Notes: generated by a model from the letters alone, not told the origin. A DNA stretch of 64,000 nucleotides from Bosea sp. 685 (GCF_031884435.1 NZ_CP134779.1:3410001-3474000); one strand, 5' to 3'. Counted from the first letter of the stretch, positions 16,089-25,814 are shown. A program made the numbers and translations.

Positions 16089-18317
16089 CCCGACCACGCG
16101 CTCGACCCGGCTGATCACCCGCTTCTCGCGCAATTCGCTGATGATGGCGCTGAGATGCTTCAGGTCCCAGACCGTCAGATCGATCGTCACATCGGTGAAG
16201 TCCGGGTTCGGGCGCACCATCGAAACCGCGTCGATATTGCCGTCATGCTCGGCGATCGTCGTGGTGATCTGGGCGAGCGAGCCGGGCTCGTTGATCGAGT
16301 TCAGCTTGATGCGGGCCGGAAAGCGCTGCGGCGCCTTGTCGTCGAGATCCCAGCGCACATCGAGCCAGCGCTCGGGCTCGTTATCGAAGGCGGCGAGCGC
16401 GGTCGACTGGATCGGGTAGATCGTCACCCCCTCGCCCGGCGTCAGGATGCCGACGATGCGGTCTCCCGGCACGGCGCCACCATCGGGCGCGAAACGCACC
16501 GGCAGATCGCCGCCGAGCCCGCGGATCGGGATGGCGGTGCTGTCGGCGTCTGGCGCCTCGCCCGGCAGCTTGAATTTGAGGTTATCGCCCTTGCGCAGCT
16601 CGAACCAGCCCTTGCCGTTGCCTGTGGTAGCGCCGGCCGATTTCGCCTCGGGCGCGCCGCGCTTTTCGAGCTCGAGATCGGGATAGACCGCCTTGACCAC
16701 GTCGCCGGAATACATCTCGCCACGCCCGACGGCCGCCAGCACGTCGTCGACCGCGGTGCGGGCAAGCCGCTTCAGCGAGGCTTTCAGCTTGTCGTCGGAG
16801 AACGGCCGCTCGGCGCGAGTGAAGGCACGCTCCAGGATCTGGCGGCCAAGCCCGGCATATTGCCGGCGCACGGCCGCGCGCGTGGCGCGGCGGATGGCGG
16901 CGCGCGCCTTGCCGGTGACGACGAGCGATTCCCAGGCGGCCGGCGGCGCCTGCCCCTCGGCGCGGGTGATCTCGACCTCGTCGCCGTTCTGCAGCTCGGT
17001 CAGGAGCGGGGCGATGCGGCCATTGATCTTGGCGCCGACCGCGCTGTTGCCGACATCGGTATGGACGGCATAGGCGAAATCGATCGGCGTCGCGCCACGC
17101 GGCAACGCGATCAGGCGGCCCTTGGGCGTGAAGCAGAAGACCTGATCGTGGAAGAGCTCGAGCTTGGTGTGCTCGAGGAATTCCTCCGGGCTGTCGCCCT
17201 CGGCCAGCAGATCGACCGTGCGCCGGAGCCATTGATAGGCCCGGCTCTCATCGGCGAACTGGGTCAGTTCAGTGGTGCGGCCGTCCTTGTAATGCGCATG
17301 CGCGGCGATGCCGAACTCGGCGATGCGATCCATCGTGTCGGTGCGGATCTGCAGTTCGACGCGGCTGTGGCCCGGCCCGACCACGGTGGTGTGGATCGAG
17401 CGGTAGTCGTTCTGCTTGGGCGTCGAGATGTAGTCCTTGTAGCGGCCGGGCACCATCGGCCAGGTCATGTGGACGATGCCGAGCACGCGGTAGCAATCCT
17501 CCGCCGAATCCACGATCACGCGAAAGCCGAAAATGTCGGAGAGCTGCTCGAAGGAGACGGATTTGCGCTCCATCTTCTTCCAGATCGAATAGGGCCGCTT
17601 GCGCCGCCCCGAGACCTGCGCCTGGATGCCGCGTGCGGCGAGCTTCTCCTTCAGATCCTTCTCGATGATGCCGATGACCTTGCCCTCGCGCTCGGTCACC
17701 TCCTCCAGCCGCTTGGTGACGGTGGCGTGCGCCTCGGGCTTGATGTGGCGGAAAGCCAGCTCCTCGAGCTCCTCGCGCAGCTCCTGCATGCCCATGCGCC
17801 CAGCGAGCGGAGCGTAGATCTCGGCGGTTTCCTCGGCGATGCGCAGGCGCTTCTCGGGCGCGACGAAATGCAAGGTGCGCATGTTGTGGAGCCGGTCGGC
17901 GAGCTTGACCAGCAGCACGCGGACATCGTCGACGATGGCGAGCAGGAGCTTGCGGAAATTCTCGCCTTGCGCGGCTTTCTTGGAGACGAGGTCGAGCTTC
18001 TTGATTTTGGTCAGCCCATCCACCAGCCGGCGGATGTCGGGGCCGAACATGCTCTCGATCTCTTCGAGCGTGGCGGCGGTATCCTCGACCGTGTCGTGCA
18101 GGACGGCTGCGACGATGGTCGCATCATCGAGCTTGAGATCGGTCAGGAGGGCCGCAACTTCGAGCGGATGGGCGAAGAACGGGTCGCCCGAGGCGCGTTT
18201 CTGCGTGCCATGCGCCCGCATGGCGTAGACATAGGCCCGGTTGAGCAGGTCTTCGTCGGTATTGGGGTTGTAGCTCCTGACCCGGTCAACGAGCTCGTAT
18301 TGCCGCATCATGCCCAT
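16086..18317 (-). CDS. rsh: Bifunctional (p)ppGpp synthetase/hydrolase
   Basis: A 743-residue RelA/SpoT homologue controlling the stringent response. The order is complete: HD hydrolase domain (HPLEVAALLTD, AAVLHDTVEDT, LADRLHNMRTL at about 50-150), synthetase domain (GRRKRPYSIWKKMERK, FGFRVIVDSAEDCYRVLG at about 240-290), TGS domain (VFCFTPKGRLIALPRGATPIDFAYAVH) and a C-terminal ACT domain. The intact HD pair predicts active hydrolase. In this order a single Rsh serves both activities. It lies downstream of rpoZ on the same strand, with a terminator between them. Confidence 0.95.
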   Translation of the reverse strand: MGMMRQYELVDRVRSYNPNTDEDLLNRAYVYAMRAHGTQKRASGDPFFAHPLEVAALLTDLKLDDATIVAAVLHDTVEDTAATLEEIESMFGPDIRRLVDGLTKIKKLDLVSKKAAQGENFRKLLLAIVDDVRVLLVKLADRLHNMRTLHFVAPEKRLRIAEETAEIYAPLAGRMGMQELREELEELAFRHIKPEAHATVTKRLEEVTEREGKVIGIIEKDLKEKLAARGIQAQVSGRRKRPYSIWKKMERKSVSFEQLSDIFGFRVIVDSAEDCYRVLGIVHMTWPMVPGRYKDYISTPKQNDYRSIHTTVVGPGHSRVELQIRTDTMDRIAEFGIAAHAHYKDGRTTELTQFADESRAYQWLRRTVDLLAEGDSPEEFLEHTKLELFHDQVFCFTPKGRLIALPRGATPIDFAYAVHTDVGNSAVGAKINGRIAPLLTELQNGDEVEITRAEGQAPPAAWESLVVTGKARAAIRRATRAAVRRQYAGLGRQILERAFTRAERPFSDDKLKASLKRLARTAVDDVLAAVGRGEMYSGDVVKAVYPDLELEKRGAPEAKSAGATTGNGKGWFELRKGDNLKFKLPGEAPDADSTAIPIRGLGGDLPVRFAPDGGAVPGDRIVGILTPGEGVTIYPIQSTALAAFDNEPERWLDVRWDLDDKAPQRFPARIKLNSINEPGSLAQITTTIAEHDGNIDAVSMVRPNPDFTDVTIDLTVWDLKHLSAIISELREKRVISRVERVVG

Positions 18318-18427
18318 GCGGGCCCTCTATATCTGCTTAGCCAGACGGCCTGCCTGCTTCCCATTCGATCAATCAATATCGGCGCGGGCGGGGAAGGCGG
18401 CAAGGCGGATTCCTGTGTGGCGGGCAT

Positions 18428-18453
18428 GAAAAAGCCCGGCAAGGCCGGGCTTT
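18428..18453 (-). terminator. Rho-independent terminator after rpoZ
   Basis: On the minus strand a 10-bp perfect stem (18444-18453 with 18431-18440, loop of 3) is followed by a run of Ts (18428-18433 complement). It lies just after the rpoZ stop and before rsh, so most rpoZ transcription should stop here. Confidence 0.85.
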
Positions 18454-18483
18454 AGCAAACGCAATGAAGATTTTGCGTGACGA

Positions 18484-18876
18484 TCAGTCCTCGTCGTCGG
18501 CGCTCTCGGTCGGCGGCACGAGCCCGTCGAGGCCGCGCAGCAGGTCGTCCTCGCTCATGCGGTCGAACTGGACCTCGGAATCAGGCGCCGAGGCGTTCGG
18601 CACCGAGTGCGTGAGCAGCGGCACGGTCTCGGCCTCCGGCTCATCGACCTCGACATGCTTCTGGAGCGAGTGGATCAGGTCTTCCTTCAGATCCTCGGGC
18701 TTCAGCTTCTCGTCGGCGATCTCGCGCAGCGCGACGACCGGGTTCTTGTCGTTGTCGCGCGGAACCAGGATCGACGATCCCGACTGGATCATCCGGGCGC
18801 GGTGGCTGGCGAGCAGCACCAGCTCGAAGCGGTTGTCGACCTTGTCGATGCAGTCTTCAACGGTTACGCGAGCCAT
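18484..18876 (-). CDS. rpoZ: RNA polymerase subunit omega
   Basis: A 130-residue omega subunit, which helps fold and assemble beta' of RNA polymerase. The conserved start [20 protein letters not shown] and the ARMIQSGS and [14 protein letters not shown] segments are present. The acidic tail ending SADDED is longer than in E. coli and typical for alphaproteobacteria. ATG 18876 is the conserved start. Adjacent to rsh, as usual. Confidence 0.95.
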   Translation of the reverse strand: MARVTVEDCIDKVDNRFELVLLASHRARMIQSGSSILVPRDNDKNPVVALREIADEKLKPEDLKEDLIHSLQKHVEVDEPEAETVPLLTHSVPNASAPDSEVQFDRMSEDDLLRGLDGLVPPTESADDED

Positions 18877-18966
18877 GGCGCGGCTCCTTCTGATCTTAGC
18901 GATGCAGGGGAAGATGATGTGGCCCGGCCATACAGCCAATGCGGGCCAATTGCAAGATTTTGCTAA

Positions 18967-19097
18967 AGCAGGATCGATGCGAAAAAGTGGGAACCGGTTT
19001 TTCGCATCGATCCTGCTCTCACTTTTAGATGCGAGACGGATTCAGATGTCAGATGGGATCACTGTGTGATTCCATCTGACATCATCCGGCTCTAGCG
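18967..19097. repeat. Mosaic intergenic repeat with covarying hairpin, copy A
   Basis: Two modules. First, GCAGGATCGATGCGAAAAA (from 18969) with its inverted partner ending at 19017. Second, an 18-bp hairpin with arms 19045-19062 and 19066-19083 and a 3-nt loop, one pair being G-T. The second module occurs in opposite orientation at 23198-23236, where two arm positions differ with matching changes in the partner arm. Confidence 0.85.
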
Positions 19098-19117
19098 CCG
19101 CCCGTCCGGCTCTCGCC

Positions 19118-20833
19118 TCAGCCGCCGCGCATCCGCCTGACCATGTCGTCGAGGCTGGGCTCGCGCGCATCGGCGCCGAGCGCATGCCCGCCCGCCATCG
19201 CCGGCAATTCGTGCTTGTCGAGCCGGGCGAAGCGCAGCCGCATCGTCGTGGCGACGCCTTCGCCGAAGGCGATCGCTTCGCGGTTGCCGATCGAGGACAG
19301 GAAGTTGATCGTGCTCGCCGAAGCGTCCGAGATCGCCGAGCGGATGATCTGCTGGTCGCGCTCGTTCGACAGGCGCATTGCGAAGATCGTCGAGCATTGC
19401 GACAGAATTGTCGGATCGAGCTCGCCGGGCCGCTGCGTCACGACGCCGAGATAGCAGCCATATTTGCGGCCTTCCTTGGCGATGCGGGCGATAGCCTGGC
19501 GTGTCGGCGCGAAGCCGAGCGCCGGGTCGGACGGCACATAGCGATGCGCCTCCTCGCACAAAACGAGGACTTCATAGGCGCCATGGCTCGCCACCGCGAG
19601 GTCGAAGGCCAGACGCGACAGCACCGAGGCGACGGCATTGACGACCTCGGACGGCAGGCCGGCAAGCTGGAAGGCGGTGATCGGCCGCCCGTAATGCGGC
19701 ACGCGGAAGATCTGGCTGACGATCGGCGCCATGGTCTCGATCATGTTGGCGCGGGCGAACATGAAACGGTAGCGCGGATCCTTGTGGAGCGCCTCGAGGC
19801 GCACCCTCAGCGAGCGCAGCGATGCCCGCGACCAGCGCAATTCATGCAGGCCGATCAATTCGTCGATGACCGTGAAGGCATCCTTCATCCGGTAAGGGGT
19901 CGGCGCGTCGAGCGTGGTGCCCGTCGCCTCCCCCGGGTCGCGCGGGCCACCCATGTCGAGCGGGCGCTTGAGCAGCGATGTGCCGAGATCACGTGCGATA
20001 TCCAGCGCCGTGGGCGCGCGGTAGCGTTCGCGCGCCGTGGCGATGACCTCGCGCAGGATGTCGCCTTCCTCATCGAGTTGCGGGCGGCCGCGGAAGACCA
20101 CGTCGCCGAGCTCTTCCAGCCTGAACATCCAGAACGGCAGATCGAGCCCCTCGCTGTCGATCGTCAGCGCCTTGTCGGGAAAGGCATGGGCGTATTCGTT
20201 ATGCGGATCGAGGATCAGCACGCGCAGGCGCGGACGGGCGGCCACCGCCTTGCGCAGCAGCAGGGAGACCGCGCTCGACTTGCCGACGCCGGTCGTGCCG
20301 AGGACGGCGAAATGGCGCGACAGCATGTCCTCGATGCAAACCGTCGCGGGGATGCTCGAATCCTGCGTTAGATGGCCGATGGACACGCCCGAGCGCGCGC
20401 CGAGATCGTGGACCAAAGCGAGATCGCCCGCGCGGATGCGATGGGCGATGGCACCGATCGGCGGATAGCTGCTGATGCCGCTCTGGAAGCGCGGCGCCTC
20501 GCCATCGATGTCCGAGACTTCGCCCAAGAGCTCGACCTGCACATGAATGGCGTTGTCGGAGGTCTCATCCCAGACCGTCTTGACCGCCGACATCTCGTAG
20601 ACGAGCCCGACGGTGCGGGTATGCCCCAGGCTGATCGAGATCATCTTGCCGATCGTCCAGGAATCGGGCCCGACCGCGCTGTCTCCGGAAACCATGCTTG
20701 CGATCGTCGCGCGCGAGCCGTCGCAGGACACGACGCGGCCCAATGCGCGATCGGGCGGCTGGTTGGCGTCGCGCCGGTCGACCGCGACATCGGTTCCGAA
20801 TTGTACGGTCTTTACTGCAAGCTGCACGCCCAC
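19118..20833 (-). CDS. HerA-like ATP-binding protein (DUF87)
   Basis: About 571 residues. An N-terminal HAS-barrel-like part is followed by a HerA/FtsK-type ATPase: Walker A GTTGVGKSS at about 179-187, DPHNEYAHAF, Walker B region VLVLCEEAHRYVPS, and the arginine/sensor segment GVVTQRPGELDPTILSQCSTIFAMR. Bacterial HerA-type ATPases translocate DNA, often with a NurA-like nuclease; no NurA gene is adjacent. The start is uncertain: GTG 20833 or GTG 20827 puts QLAVKTVQFG near the N-terminus, while the frame is open to 21097, which would overlap the pdxJ start. Confidence 0.85.
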   Translation of the reverse strand: MGVQLAVKTVQFGTDVAVDRRDANQPPDRALGRVVSCDGSRATIASMVSGDSAVGPDSWTIGKMISISLGHTRTVGLVYEMSAVKTVWDETSDNAIHVQVELLGEVSDIDGEAPRFQSGISSYPPIGAIAHRIRAGDLALVHDLGARSGVSIGHLTQDSSIPATVCIEDMLSRHFAVLGTTGVGKSSAVSLLLRKAVAARPRLRVLILDPHNEYAHAFPDKALTIDSEGLDLPFWMFRLEELGDVVFRGRPQLDEEGDILREVIATARERYRAPTALDIARDLGTSLLKRPLDMGGPRDPGEATGTTLDAPTPYRMKDAFTVIDELIGLHELRWSRASLRSLRVRLEALHKDPRYRFMFARANMIETMAPIVSQIFRVPHYGRPITAFQLAGLPSEVVNAVASVLSRLAFDLAVASHGAYEVLVLCEEAHRYVPSDPALGFAPTRQAIARIAKEGRKYGCYLGVVTQRPGELDPTILSQCSTIFAMRLSNERDQQIIRSAISDASASTINFLSSIGNREAIAFGEGVATTMRLRFARLDKHELPAMAGGHALGADAREPSLDDMVRRMRGG

Positions 20834-21062
20834 GGCTGCCTTTTCGCTGGTCTGATCAAGTTCGGACCGTAATCCCGGCCCTTTACGATTGCCTTTAACG
20901 GGCAATGGCGCGCGAGCTGCGCTTGCGGACGCGGTTACCAAATCGCCAACAAGAGCAGCGGCATCGGACTCATCAGCGAAACTGGCCGCGCCGATCACAT
21001 TCCTTGCCTTGAGCCCCGGGCCCCTCGCGTCTATGCACGCGCGATAAGAGCGAGGGACGGTG

Positions 21063-21815
21063 ATGACGACGAACCGACTGCGGCTGGGCGTGAACATCGA
21101 TCACGTCGCGACGGTGCGCAATGCCCGCGGCGGCGCCCTGCCCGATCCGGTGCGCGCCGCGCATCTGGCCATCGCCGCCGGAGCCGACGGGATCACCGCG
21201 CATCTGCGCGAGGATCGCCGCCATATCCGCGATGCCGACATCGAACGGCTGATGGCCGAGTTGACCAAACCGTTGAATTTCGAGATGGCGGCGACCGACG
21301 AGATGGTCGCGCTGGCGGAACGCCTGAAGCCGCATGCAGCCTGTCTCGTGCCGGAGAAACGCGAGGAGCGCACCACCGAGGGCGGGCTCGACGTGGTCGG
21401 CCAGCGCGCCGCGCTGACCCCGCAGATCGCTCGCCTCAAGGCGGCGGGCTGCAGCGTCTCGCTCTTCATCGAGGCCGACGAGGCGCCGATCGCGATGGCC
21501 GCCGAGCTCGGTGCGCCGGTCGTCGAGCTGCATACCGGCAGCTGGTGCCATGCCGTCCAGGACGGCAAGACGGCCAAGGCGGAAGCCGAGTTCCAGCGCC
21601 TCGCCAAGGGGGCGGCCCTTGCCGCGACGCTCGGGCTCGAAGTCCATGCCGGGCATGGGCTCGACTACGAGACGGCCCGCCTTCTTGCCGGCGTGCCGGG
21701 CTTCGTCGAATTCAACATCGGCCATTTCCTCATCGGCGAAGCGATCTTCATCGGCTTCGAACAGGCGATCGCGCGGATGCTGCAGGCGATGGACCAGGGT
21801 CGCGCCGGGATCTGA
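21063..21815 (+). CDS. pdxJ: Pyridoxine 5'-phosphate synthase
   Basis: A 250-residue TIM barrel that condenses 1-deoxyxylulose 5-phosphate with 3-amino-2-oxopropyl phosphate to pyridoxine phosphate. Signature segments: [18 protein letters not shown] at the start, [38 protein letters not shown] and HAGHGLDY, with the [11 protein letters not shown] phosphate site near the end. ATG 21063 follows GAGGGACGGTG; GTG 21060 is an alternative. pdxJ-acpS is a classic pair, but here aroA separates them. Confidence 0.96.
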   Translation: MTTNRLRLGVNIDHVATVRNARGGALPDPVRAAHLAIAAGADGITAHLREDRRHIRDADIERLMAELTKPLNFEMAATDEMVALAERLKPHAACLVPEKREERTTEGGLDVVGQRAALTPQIARLKAAGCSVSLFIEADEAPIAMAAELGAPVVELHTGSWCHAVQDGKTAKAEAEFQRLAKGAALAATLGLEVHAGHGLDYETARLLAGVPGFVEFNIGHFLIGEAIFIGFEQAIARMLQAMDQGRAGI

Positions 21816-21877
21816 GCAAGACGACGCCCCGACAGAAAGCGCCCTGACATCTTTCGGGGCTTGAGAAAGCGAAAACG

Positions 21878-23140
21878 ATGACCGATCGGGACCGGCACAG
21901 CCTCACGATCATTCCGCCGAGCCATCCCTTGCGCGGTCGCGTCGCCCCGCCTGGTTCGAAGTCGATCACGAATCGCGCCTTGCTGCTGGCTGCCCTGGCG
22001 AAGGGAACCAGCCATCTCACAGGCGCGCTCAAGAGCGACGATACGCGCTACATGGCCGAAGCCTTGCGCGCCATGGGGGTCACGATCGCGGAGCCCGACG
22101 AGACCAGCTTCACCGTGACCGGAGACGGCCGCTTGCGGGAGCCTGCCGCGCCGCTCTTCCTCGGCAATGCCGGCACCGCGACGCGTTTTCTGGCAGCGGC
22201 CGCGGCCCTGGTCGACGGGCGGGTCGTGATCGACGGCGACGAGCATATGCGCAAGCGGCCGATCAAGCCGCTCCTGACCGCGCTGCGCTCGCTGGGCATC
22301 GACGCGACCTCCGAGACCGGCTGTCCGCCTGTCACGATTCGCGGCACGGGCGGTTTCGAGGCTGGTCGCGTCGAGATCGATGGCGGCCTTTCCAGCCAGT
22401 ATGTCTCCGCGCTCCTGATGATGGCCGCCTGCGGCTCGGGCCCTGTCGATGTCGTGCTCGCCGGCGACGATATCGGCGCACGCGGCTATATCGAGCTGAC
22501 GCTTGCGGCGATGGAGGCCTTCGACGCGCAGATCGACCGTCCCAACGCCTCCAGCTGGCGGGTCGCGCCGACCGGCTACCGCGCCGTGGATTTCGCGATC
22601 GAGCCCGATGCCTCGGCGGCAACCTATCTCTGGGCAGCCGAAGCGCTGACCAATGGTGCGATAGACCTCGGAATGACAGCGGCAGCCTTCACGCAGCCGG
22701 ATGCCCGGGCTTACGACGTCATTGCCAGCTTCCCTCGCCTTCCCGCGATCATCGACGGATCGCAGATGCAGGATGCCGTGCCCACCCTGGCGGTGCTCGC
22801 CGCTTTCAACGAGACGCCGGTGCGCTTCACCGGCATCGGCAATCTTCGCGTCAAGGAATGCGACCGGGTCGCTGCGCTCGCTGCCGGCCTGTCCCGGATC
22901 TTGCCCGGCCTCGGCCGTGAAGAAGGCGACGACCTGCTCGTGGCGTCCGATCCGACACTGGCCGGGCGGACCTTGCCGGCCTCGATCGACACTTATGCCG
23001 ATCACCGCATCGCGATGAGCTTTGCCCTGGCCGGATTGAAGCTGCACGGCATCACCATTCTGGATGCGGGCTGCGTCGCCAAGACCTATCCCGACTATTG
23101 GCAGGCTCTCGCTTCGCTCGGCGTCGCCTTCGACGGCTAG
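21878..23140 (+). CDS. aroA: 3-phosphoshikimate 1-carboxyvinyltransferase (EPSP synthase)
   Basis: A 420-residue EPSP synthase of the shikimate pathway. Markers are PPGSKSITNRALLLAALA at 24-41, LGNAGTATRF at 95-104, MRKRPIKPLL, GGLSSQYVSALLM, KECDRV and DTYADHRIAMSFAL. At the glyphosate-relevant helix the residues corresponding to E. coli Met99 and Pro101 are Thr102 and Phe104. The gene stands between pdxJ and acpS, away from its usual cmk/rpsA neighbours, and is followed by a mosaic repeat. The TAG stop is followed directly by the repeat. Confidence 0.92.
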   Translation: MTDRDRHSLTIIPPSHPLRGRVAPPGSKSITNRALLLAALAKGTSHLTGALKSDDTRYMAEALRAMGVTIAEPDETSFTVTGDGRLREPAAPLFLGNAGTATRFLAAAAALVDGRVVIDGDEHMRKRPIKPLLTALRSLGIDATSETGCPPVTIRGTGGFEAGRVEIDGGLSSQYVSALLMMAACGSGPVDVVLAGDDIGARGYIELTLAAMEAFDAQIDRPNASSWRVAPTGYRAVDFAIEPDASAATYLWAAEALTNGAIDLGMTAAAFTQPDARAYDVIASFPRLPAIIDGSQMQDAVPTLAVLAAFNETPVRFTGIGNLRVKECDRVAALAAGLSRILPGLGREEGDDLLVASDPTLAGRTLPASIDTYADHRIAMSFALAGLKLHGITILDAGCVAKTYPDYWQALASLGVAFDG

Positions 23141-23149
23141 ACGGATCAA

Positions 23150-23315
23150 TGCGAAAAACCGGTTTCCACTTTTTCGCATCCTGCCCGAGAGCCGGATGAT
23201 TTCAGCTGGGATCACTTGGTGATCCCAGCTGAAATCTGAATCCGTCTCTCATCTCAGAGTGAGAGCAGGATCGATTGCGAAAAACCGGTTTCCACTTTTT
23301 CGCATCCTGCTCTAA
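23150..23315. repeat. Mosaic intergenic repeat with covarying hairpin, copy B
   Basis: Composite of GATCAATGCGAAAAACCGG...TTTTTCGCATC (23148-23180), a perfect 18-bp hairpin (23198-23215 with 23219-23236, loop TTG) and a second GCAGGATCGATTGCGAAAAA...CGCATCCTGC unit (23266-23313). The outer units are direct repeats of each other. Related to copy A at 18967 and to a short fragment at 24838-24861. Confidence 0.88.
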
Positions 23316-23324
23316 ATCCGGGGC

Positions 23325-23738
23325 ATGATCCTCGGCATCGGCTCCGACCTCTGCGACATCACCCGCATCGAGAAATCGCTTTCGCGGTTCGGCGAGCGCT
23401 TCACCCATCGCGTCTTCACCGAGGGCGAGCGCCTGAAATCGGATCGGCGGGCGACGCGGGCCGCCTCCTATGCGCGCCGCTTCGCCGCGAAGGAAGCCTG
23501 CTCCAAGGCGCTTGGAACCGGGATGCGGGCCGGCGTGTTCTGGCGCGACATGGAGGTCATCAATCTTCCCGGCGGACGGCCGACATTGCGCCTGACCGGC
23601 GGCGCCGCCGAGCGGCTCCTGGCAATGACGCCGCCCGGCCATGAGGCGGTCATCCATGTCTCGCTGACCGACGACCCGCCAATGGCCCAGGCCTTCGTGG
23701 TGATCGAAGCCCGTGCGAAGGCCGCGAACTCCGCCTGA
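23325..23738 (+). CDS. acpS: Holo-[acyl-carrier-protein] synthase
   Basis: A 137-residue phosphopantetheinyl transferase that activates ACP. The two metal-binding motifs are present: [13 protein letters not shown] at residues 4-16 and [16 protein letters not shown] at about 51-66. Length is normal for the family. It comes directly after an intergenic repeat, and the DUF2332 gene follows 10 nt after its stop, so the two are probably cotranscribed. Confidence 0.95.
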   Translation: MILGIGSDLCDITRIEKSLSRFGERFTHRVFTEGERLKSDRRATRAASYARRFAAKEACSKALGTGMRAGVFWRDMEVINLPGGRPTLRLTGGAAERLLAMTPPGHEAVIHVSLTDDPPMAQAFVVIEARAKAANSA

Positions 23739-23748
23739 AAGGACGCCG

Positions 23749-24822
23749 ATGCAGCCGTCTTCGCCAATGGAGGCGCCGGGCACTACGGAAGCGGACGCCA
23801 GGCGCAATTTTCGCGATCAGGCCGGATATTGCCGGGAACTCGGCTCCCCCTTCATAGCCGAGCTCTGCGATCTGCTGGGCAGCCGCCTCGACCACTCCAG
23901 CCGGTTTGGCCGGCGCGTCCTGGGCTGGCCGGGCAATGCGCGAGCCGACGCGCTGGCGCTGCGGGCAGCGGGAGCCTTCAACGCATTGGCGCGGAGCGAG
24001 CAGGTTCCGGCACTGCAAGAGGTCTATCCGCCCAGGCATGGCGATCGAGAAGCGCTCTGGCACGCCTTGGCGCGGACGATCGCCAGCCATGACGCCTTCC
24101 TGCACGATTATCTCGACAGCGCCCCGCAGACCAACGAAGTCCGGCGCAGCTCCGCCCTGCTCGGCGGCGGGCTGATCATCGCGCGCGAATTCGGCCTGCC
24201 GCTGAGCCTGCTCGAGATCGGCGCGAGCGCCGGGCTCAATCTCGGCTTCGAGCACTATCGTTACGAACTGGGAACAACCGCTTACGGCCAAGCGGGCTCC
24301 GGTGTCGTGATCCGCAGCGAATGGCGCGGCGGCGCACCCGAGCTTGCGACGCCGCTCGCGGTCGTGGCGCGGCGCGCCTGCGATCTCAACCCGCTCGATG
24401 CGGCCTCGGACCGCGACCGGCAGCGGGTGCTGTCCTATATCTGGCCGGACCAGAGTGCGCGGGTGGAGACGACCGAAGCGGCCTTCGATTTCGCCGCCGG
24501 GATGCCGTGGCGGGTCGAACGGGCCGATGCAGCAGCCTGGGTCGAGGCGTGCCTCGCGGAGCCCGCCGAGGCGGGCCTGACGCGTGTGCTGATGCACAGC
24601 ATCATGTGGCAATACATGCCGGAGACGACGAAGGAGCGCATCGCGGGTGCAATGCAGAAGGCTGGCGAAGCCGCCAGCCTGGAACGTCCCCTCGCCTGGC
24701 TCCGCATGGAGGCCGATGGCGGCAAGGAGGGCGCCGCCGTGACGCTGACCACCTGGCCTGATGGCACGGAGCGCGAGATAGCCCGGGCCGATTTCCACGG
24801 CCGCTGGGTGGCGTGGTCCTGA
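23749..24822 (+). CDS. DUF2332 family protein
   Basis: A 357-residue protein of the DUF2332 family, biochemical function unknown. Recognisable parts are the FRDQAGYCRELGSPFIAELCDLL start, the block LLEIGASAGLNLGFEHYRY, which looks like a methyltransferase-type glycine loop, and LMHSIMWQYMP. ATG 23749 has GAAAGGA 6 nt upstream. The position inside the acpS-lepB region is not the usual one and suggests a later insertion. Confidence 0.85.
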   Translation: MQPSSPMEAPGTTEADARRNFRDQAGYCRELGSPFIAELCDLLGSRLDHSSRFGRRVLGWPGNARADALALRAAGAFNALARSEQVPALQEVYPPRHGDREALWHALARTIASHDAFLHDYLDSAPQTNEVRRSSALLGGGLIIAREFGLPLSLLEIGASAGLNLGFEHYRYELGTTAYGQAGSGVVIRSEWRGGAPELATPLAVVARRACDLNPLDAASDRDRQRVLSYIWPDQSARVETTEAAFDFAAGMPWRVERADAAAWVEACLAEPAEAGLTRVLMHSIMWQYMPETTKERIAGAMQKAGEAASLERPLAWLRMEADGGKEGAAVTLTTWPDGTEREIARADFHGRWVAWS

Positions 24823-24891
24823 GGCTCAAAGTATCGGCCCGAAAAGTGGGAACCGGTTTTCGGAGCAAGCCGACGCAAAAACAAAGCCCTG

Positions 24892-24928
24892 CAGCATCAG
24901 TCCGAACGCGATATTCGGTCTGATGCTG
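24892..24928. repeat. Hairpin between convergent DUF2332 and aqpZ genes
   Basis: Arms CAGCATCAGTCCGAA (24892-24906) and TTCGGTCTGATGCTG (24914-24928) pair at 14 of 15 positions around a 7-nt loop. It lies between convergent genes and could serve as a two-way terminator; U-tracts are weak. Confidence 0.65.
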
Positions 24929-24953
24929 TAACGGCGTCAGGACCAGCCGTTCC

Positions 24954-25646
24954 TCACGTCTCGTCGTTCAGCCAGCGGTAGAGGATACCGCCGAAGGCGC
25001 CGCCGAGGACCGGCGCGACCCAGAACAGCCAAAGCTGGGACAGGGCCCATCCGCCGACGAACAAGGCCGGCCCCGTGCTGCGCGCCGGGTTCACCGAGGT
25101 GTTGGTTACCGGGATGCTGACCAGATGGATCAGCGTCAGGGCCAGACCGATCGCGAGCGGTGCGAAGCCGGCGGGAGCCTGCTTGCTGGTCGCACCGAAG
25201 ATCACGAAGAGGAAGACCGCCGTCAGCACGAATTCGGCCACCAGAGCCGCGACCAGACTGTATTTGCCGGGCGAATGGTCGCCATAGCCGTTGGAGGCAA
25301 AGCCCTTCGAGACATCAAAGCCCGGCGCGCCGCTGGCAATCACATAGAGAAGTGCCGCCGCCGCGATGCCGCCGACCACCTGGGCCACGACATAGGGCGG
25401 GATCTGGCTTGCCGGGAAACGCCCACCCGCCGCGAGCCCAATCGTAACGGCTGGGTTGAAATGGCCGCCGGAGATGTGGCCGACGGCATAGGCCATGGTG
25501 ACGACCGTGAGGCCGAAGGCCAGCGAGACACCGAGCAGCCCGATCCCGACCTGTGGAAATCCAGCAGCGATGACGGCGCTGCCGCAGCCCGCGAATGTCA
25601 GCCAGAAAGTACCGATCGCTTCAGCGACATACTTCTTCGTGTTCAT
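24954..25646 (-). CDS. aqpZ: Aquaporin Z-like water channel
   Basis: A 230-residue MIP-family channel in the inner membrane. Six hydrophobic segments and the two half-helices with NPA motifs are visible: [11 protein letters not shown] and [13 protein letters not shown]. The start [25 protein letters not shown] is the classic AqpZ N-terminus, and the His in ISGGHFNPA plus Arg after the second NPA fit a water-selective pore. ATG 25646 is preceded by GGGGGA on its strand. Confidence 0.93.
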   Translation of the reverse strand: MNTKKYVAEAIGTFWLTFAGCGSAVIAAGFPQVGIGLLGVSLAFGLTVVTMAYAVGHISGGHFNPAVTIGLAAGGRFPASQIPPYVVAQVVGGIAAAALLYVIASGAPGFDVSKGFASNGYGDHSPGKYSLVAALVAEFVLTAVFLFVIFGATSKQAPAGFAPLAIGLALTLIHLVSIPVTNTSVNPARSTGPALFVGGWALSQLWLFWVAPVLGGAFGGILYRWLNDET

Positions 25647-25814
25647 GGCATTTCCCCCAAGAATCAGCCCCGGCATGCTGCATCCTGGAGTTGGTGCGGT
25701 CAATCGACGCAGCCATAGCGTTGCCCTGCTTCCAGCGCGGAGATTGAACCTCCCGCACCGTGCTGCGTTGCAGCAAGAACGGGCCGGCGATTTGCGGACT
25801 CAACAGGGGTGTGA

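Noticed and set aside
15999..18455. 818-codon open frame on the plus strand opposite rsh
   Set aside because: It is the mirror of a complete, clearly recognised rsh gene; high GC with few stops creates such frames. No family features of its own.
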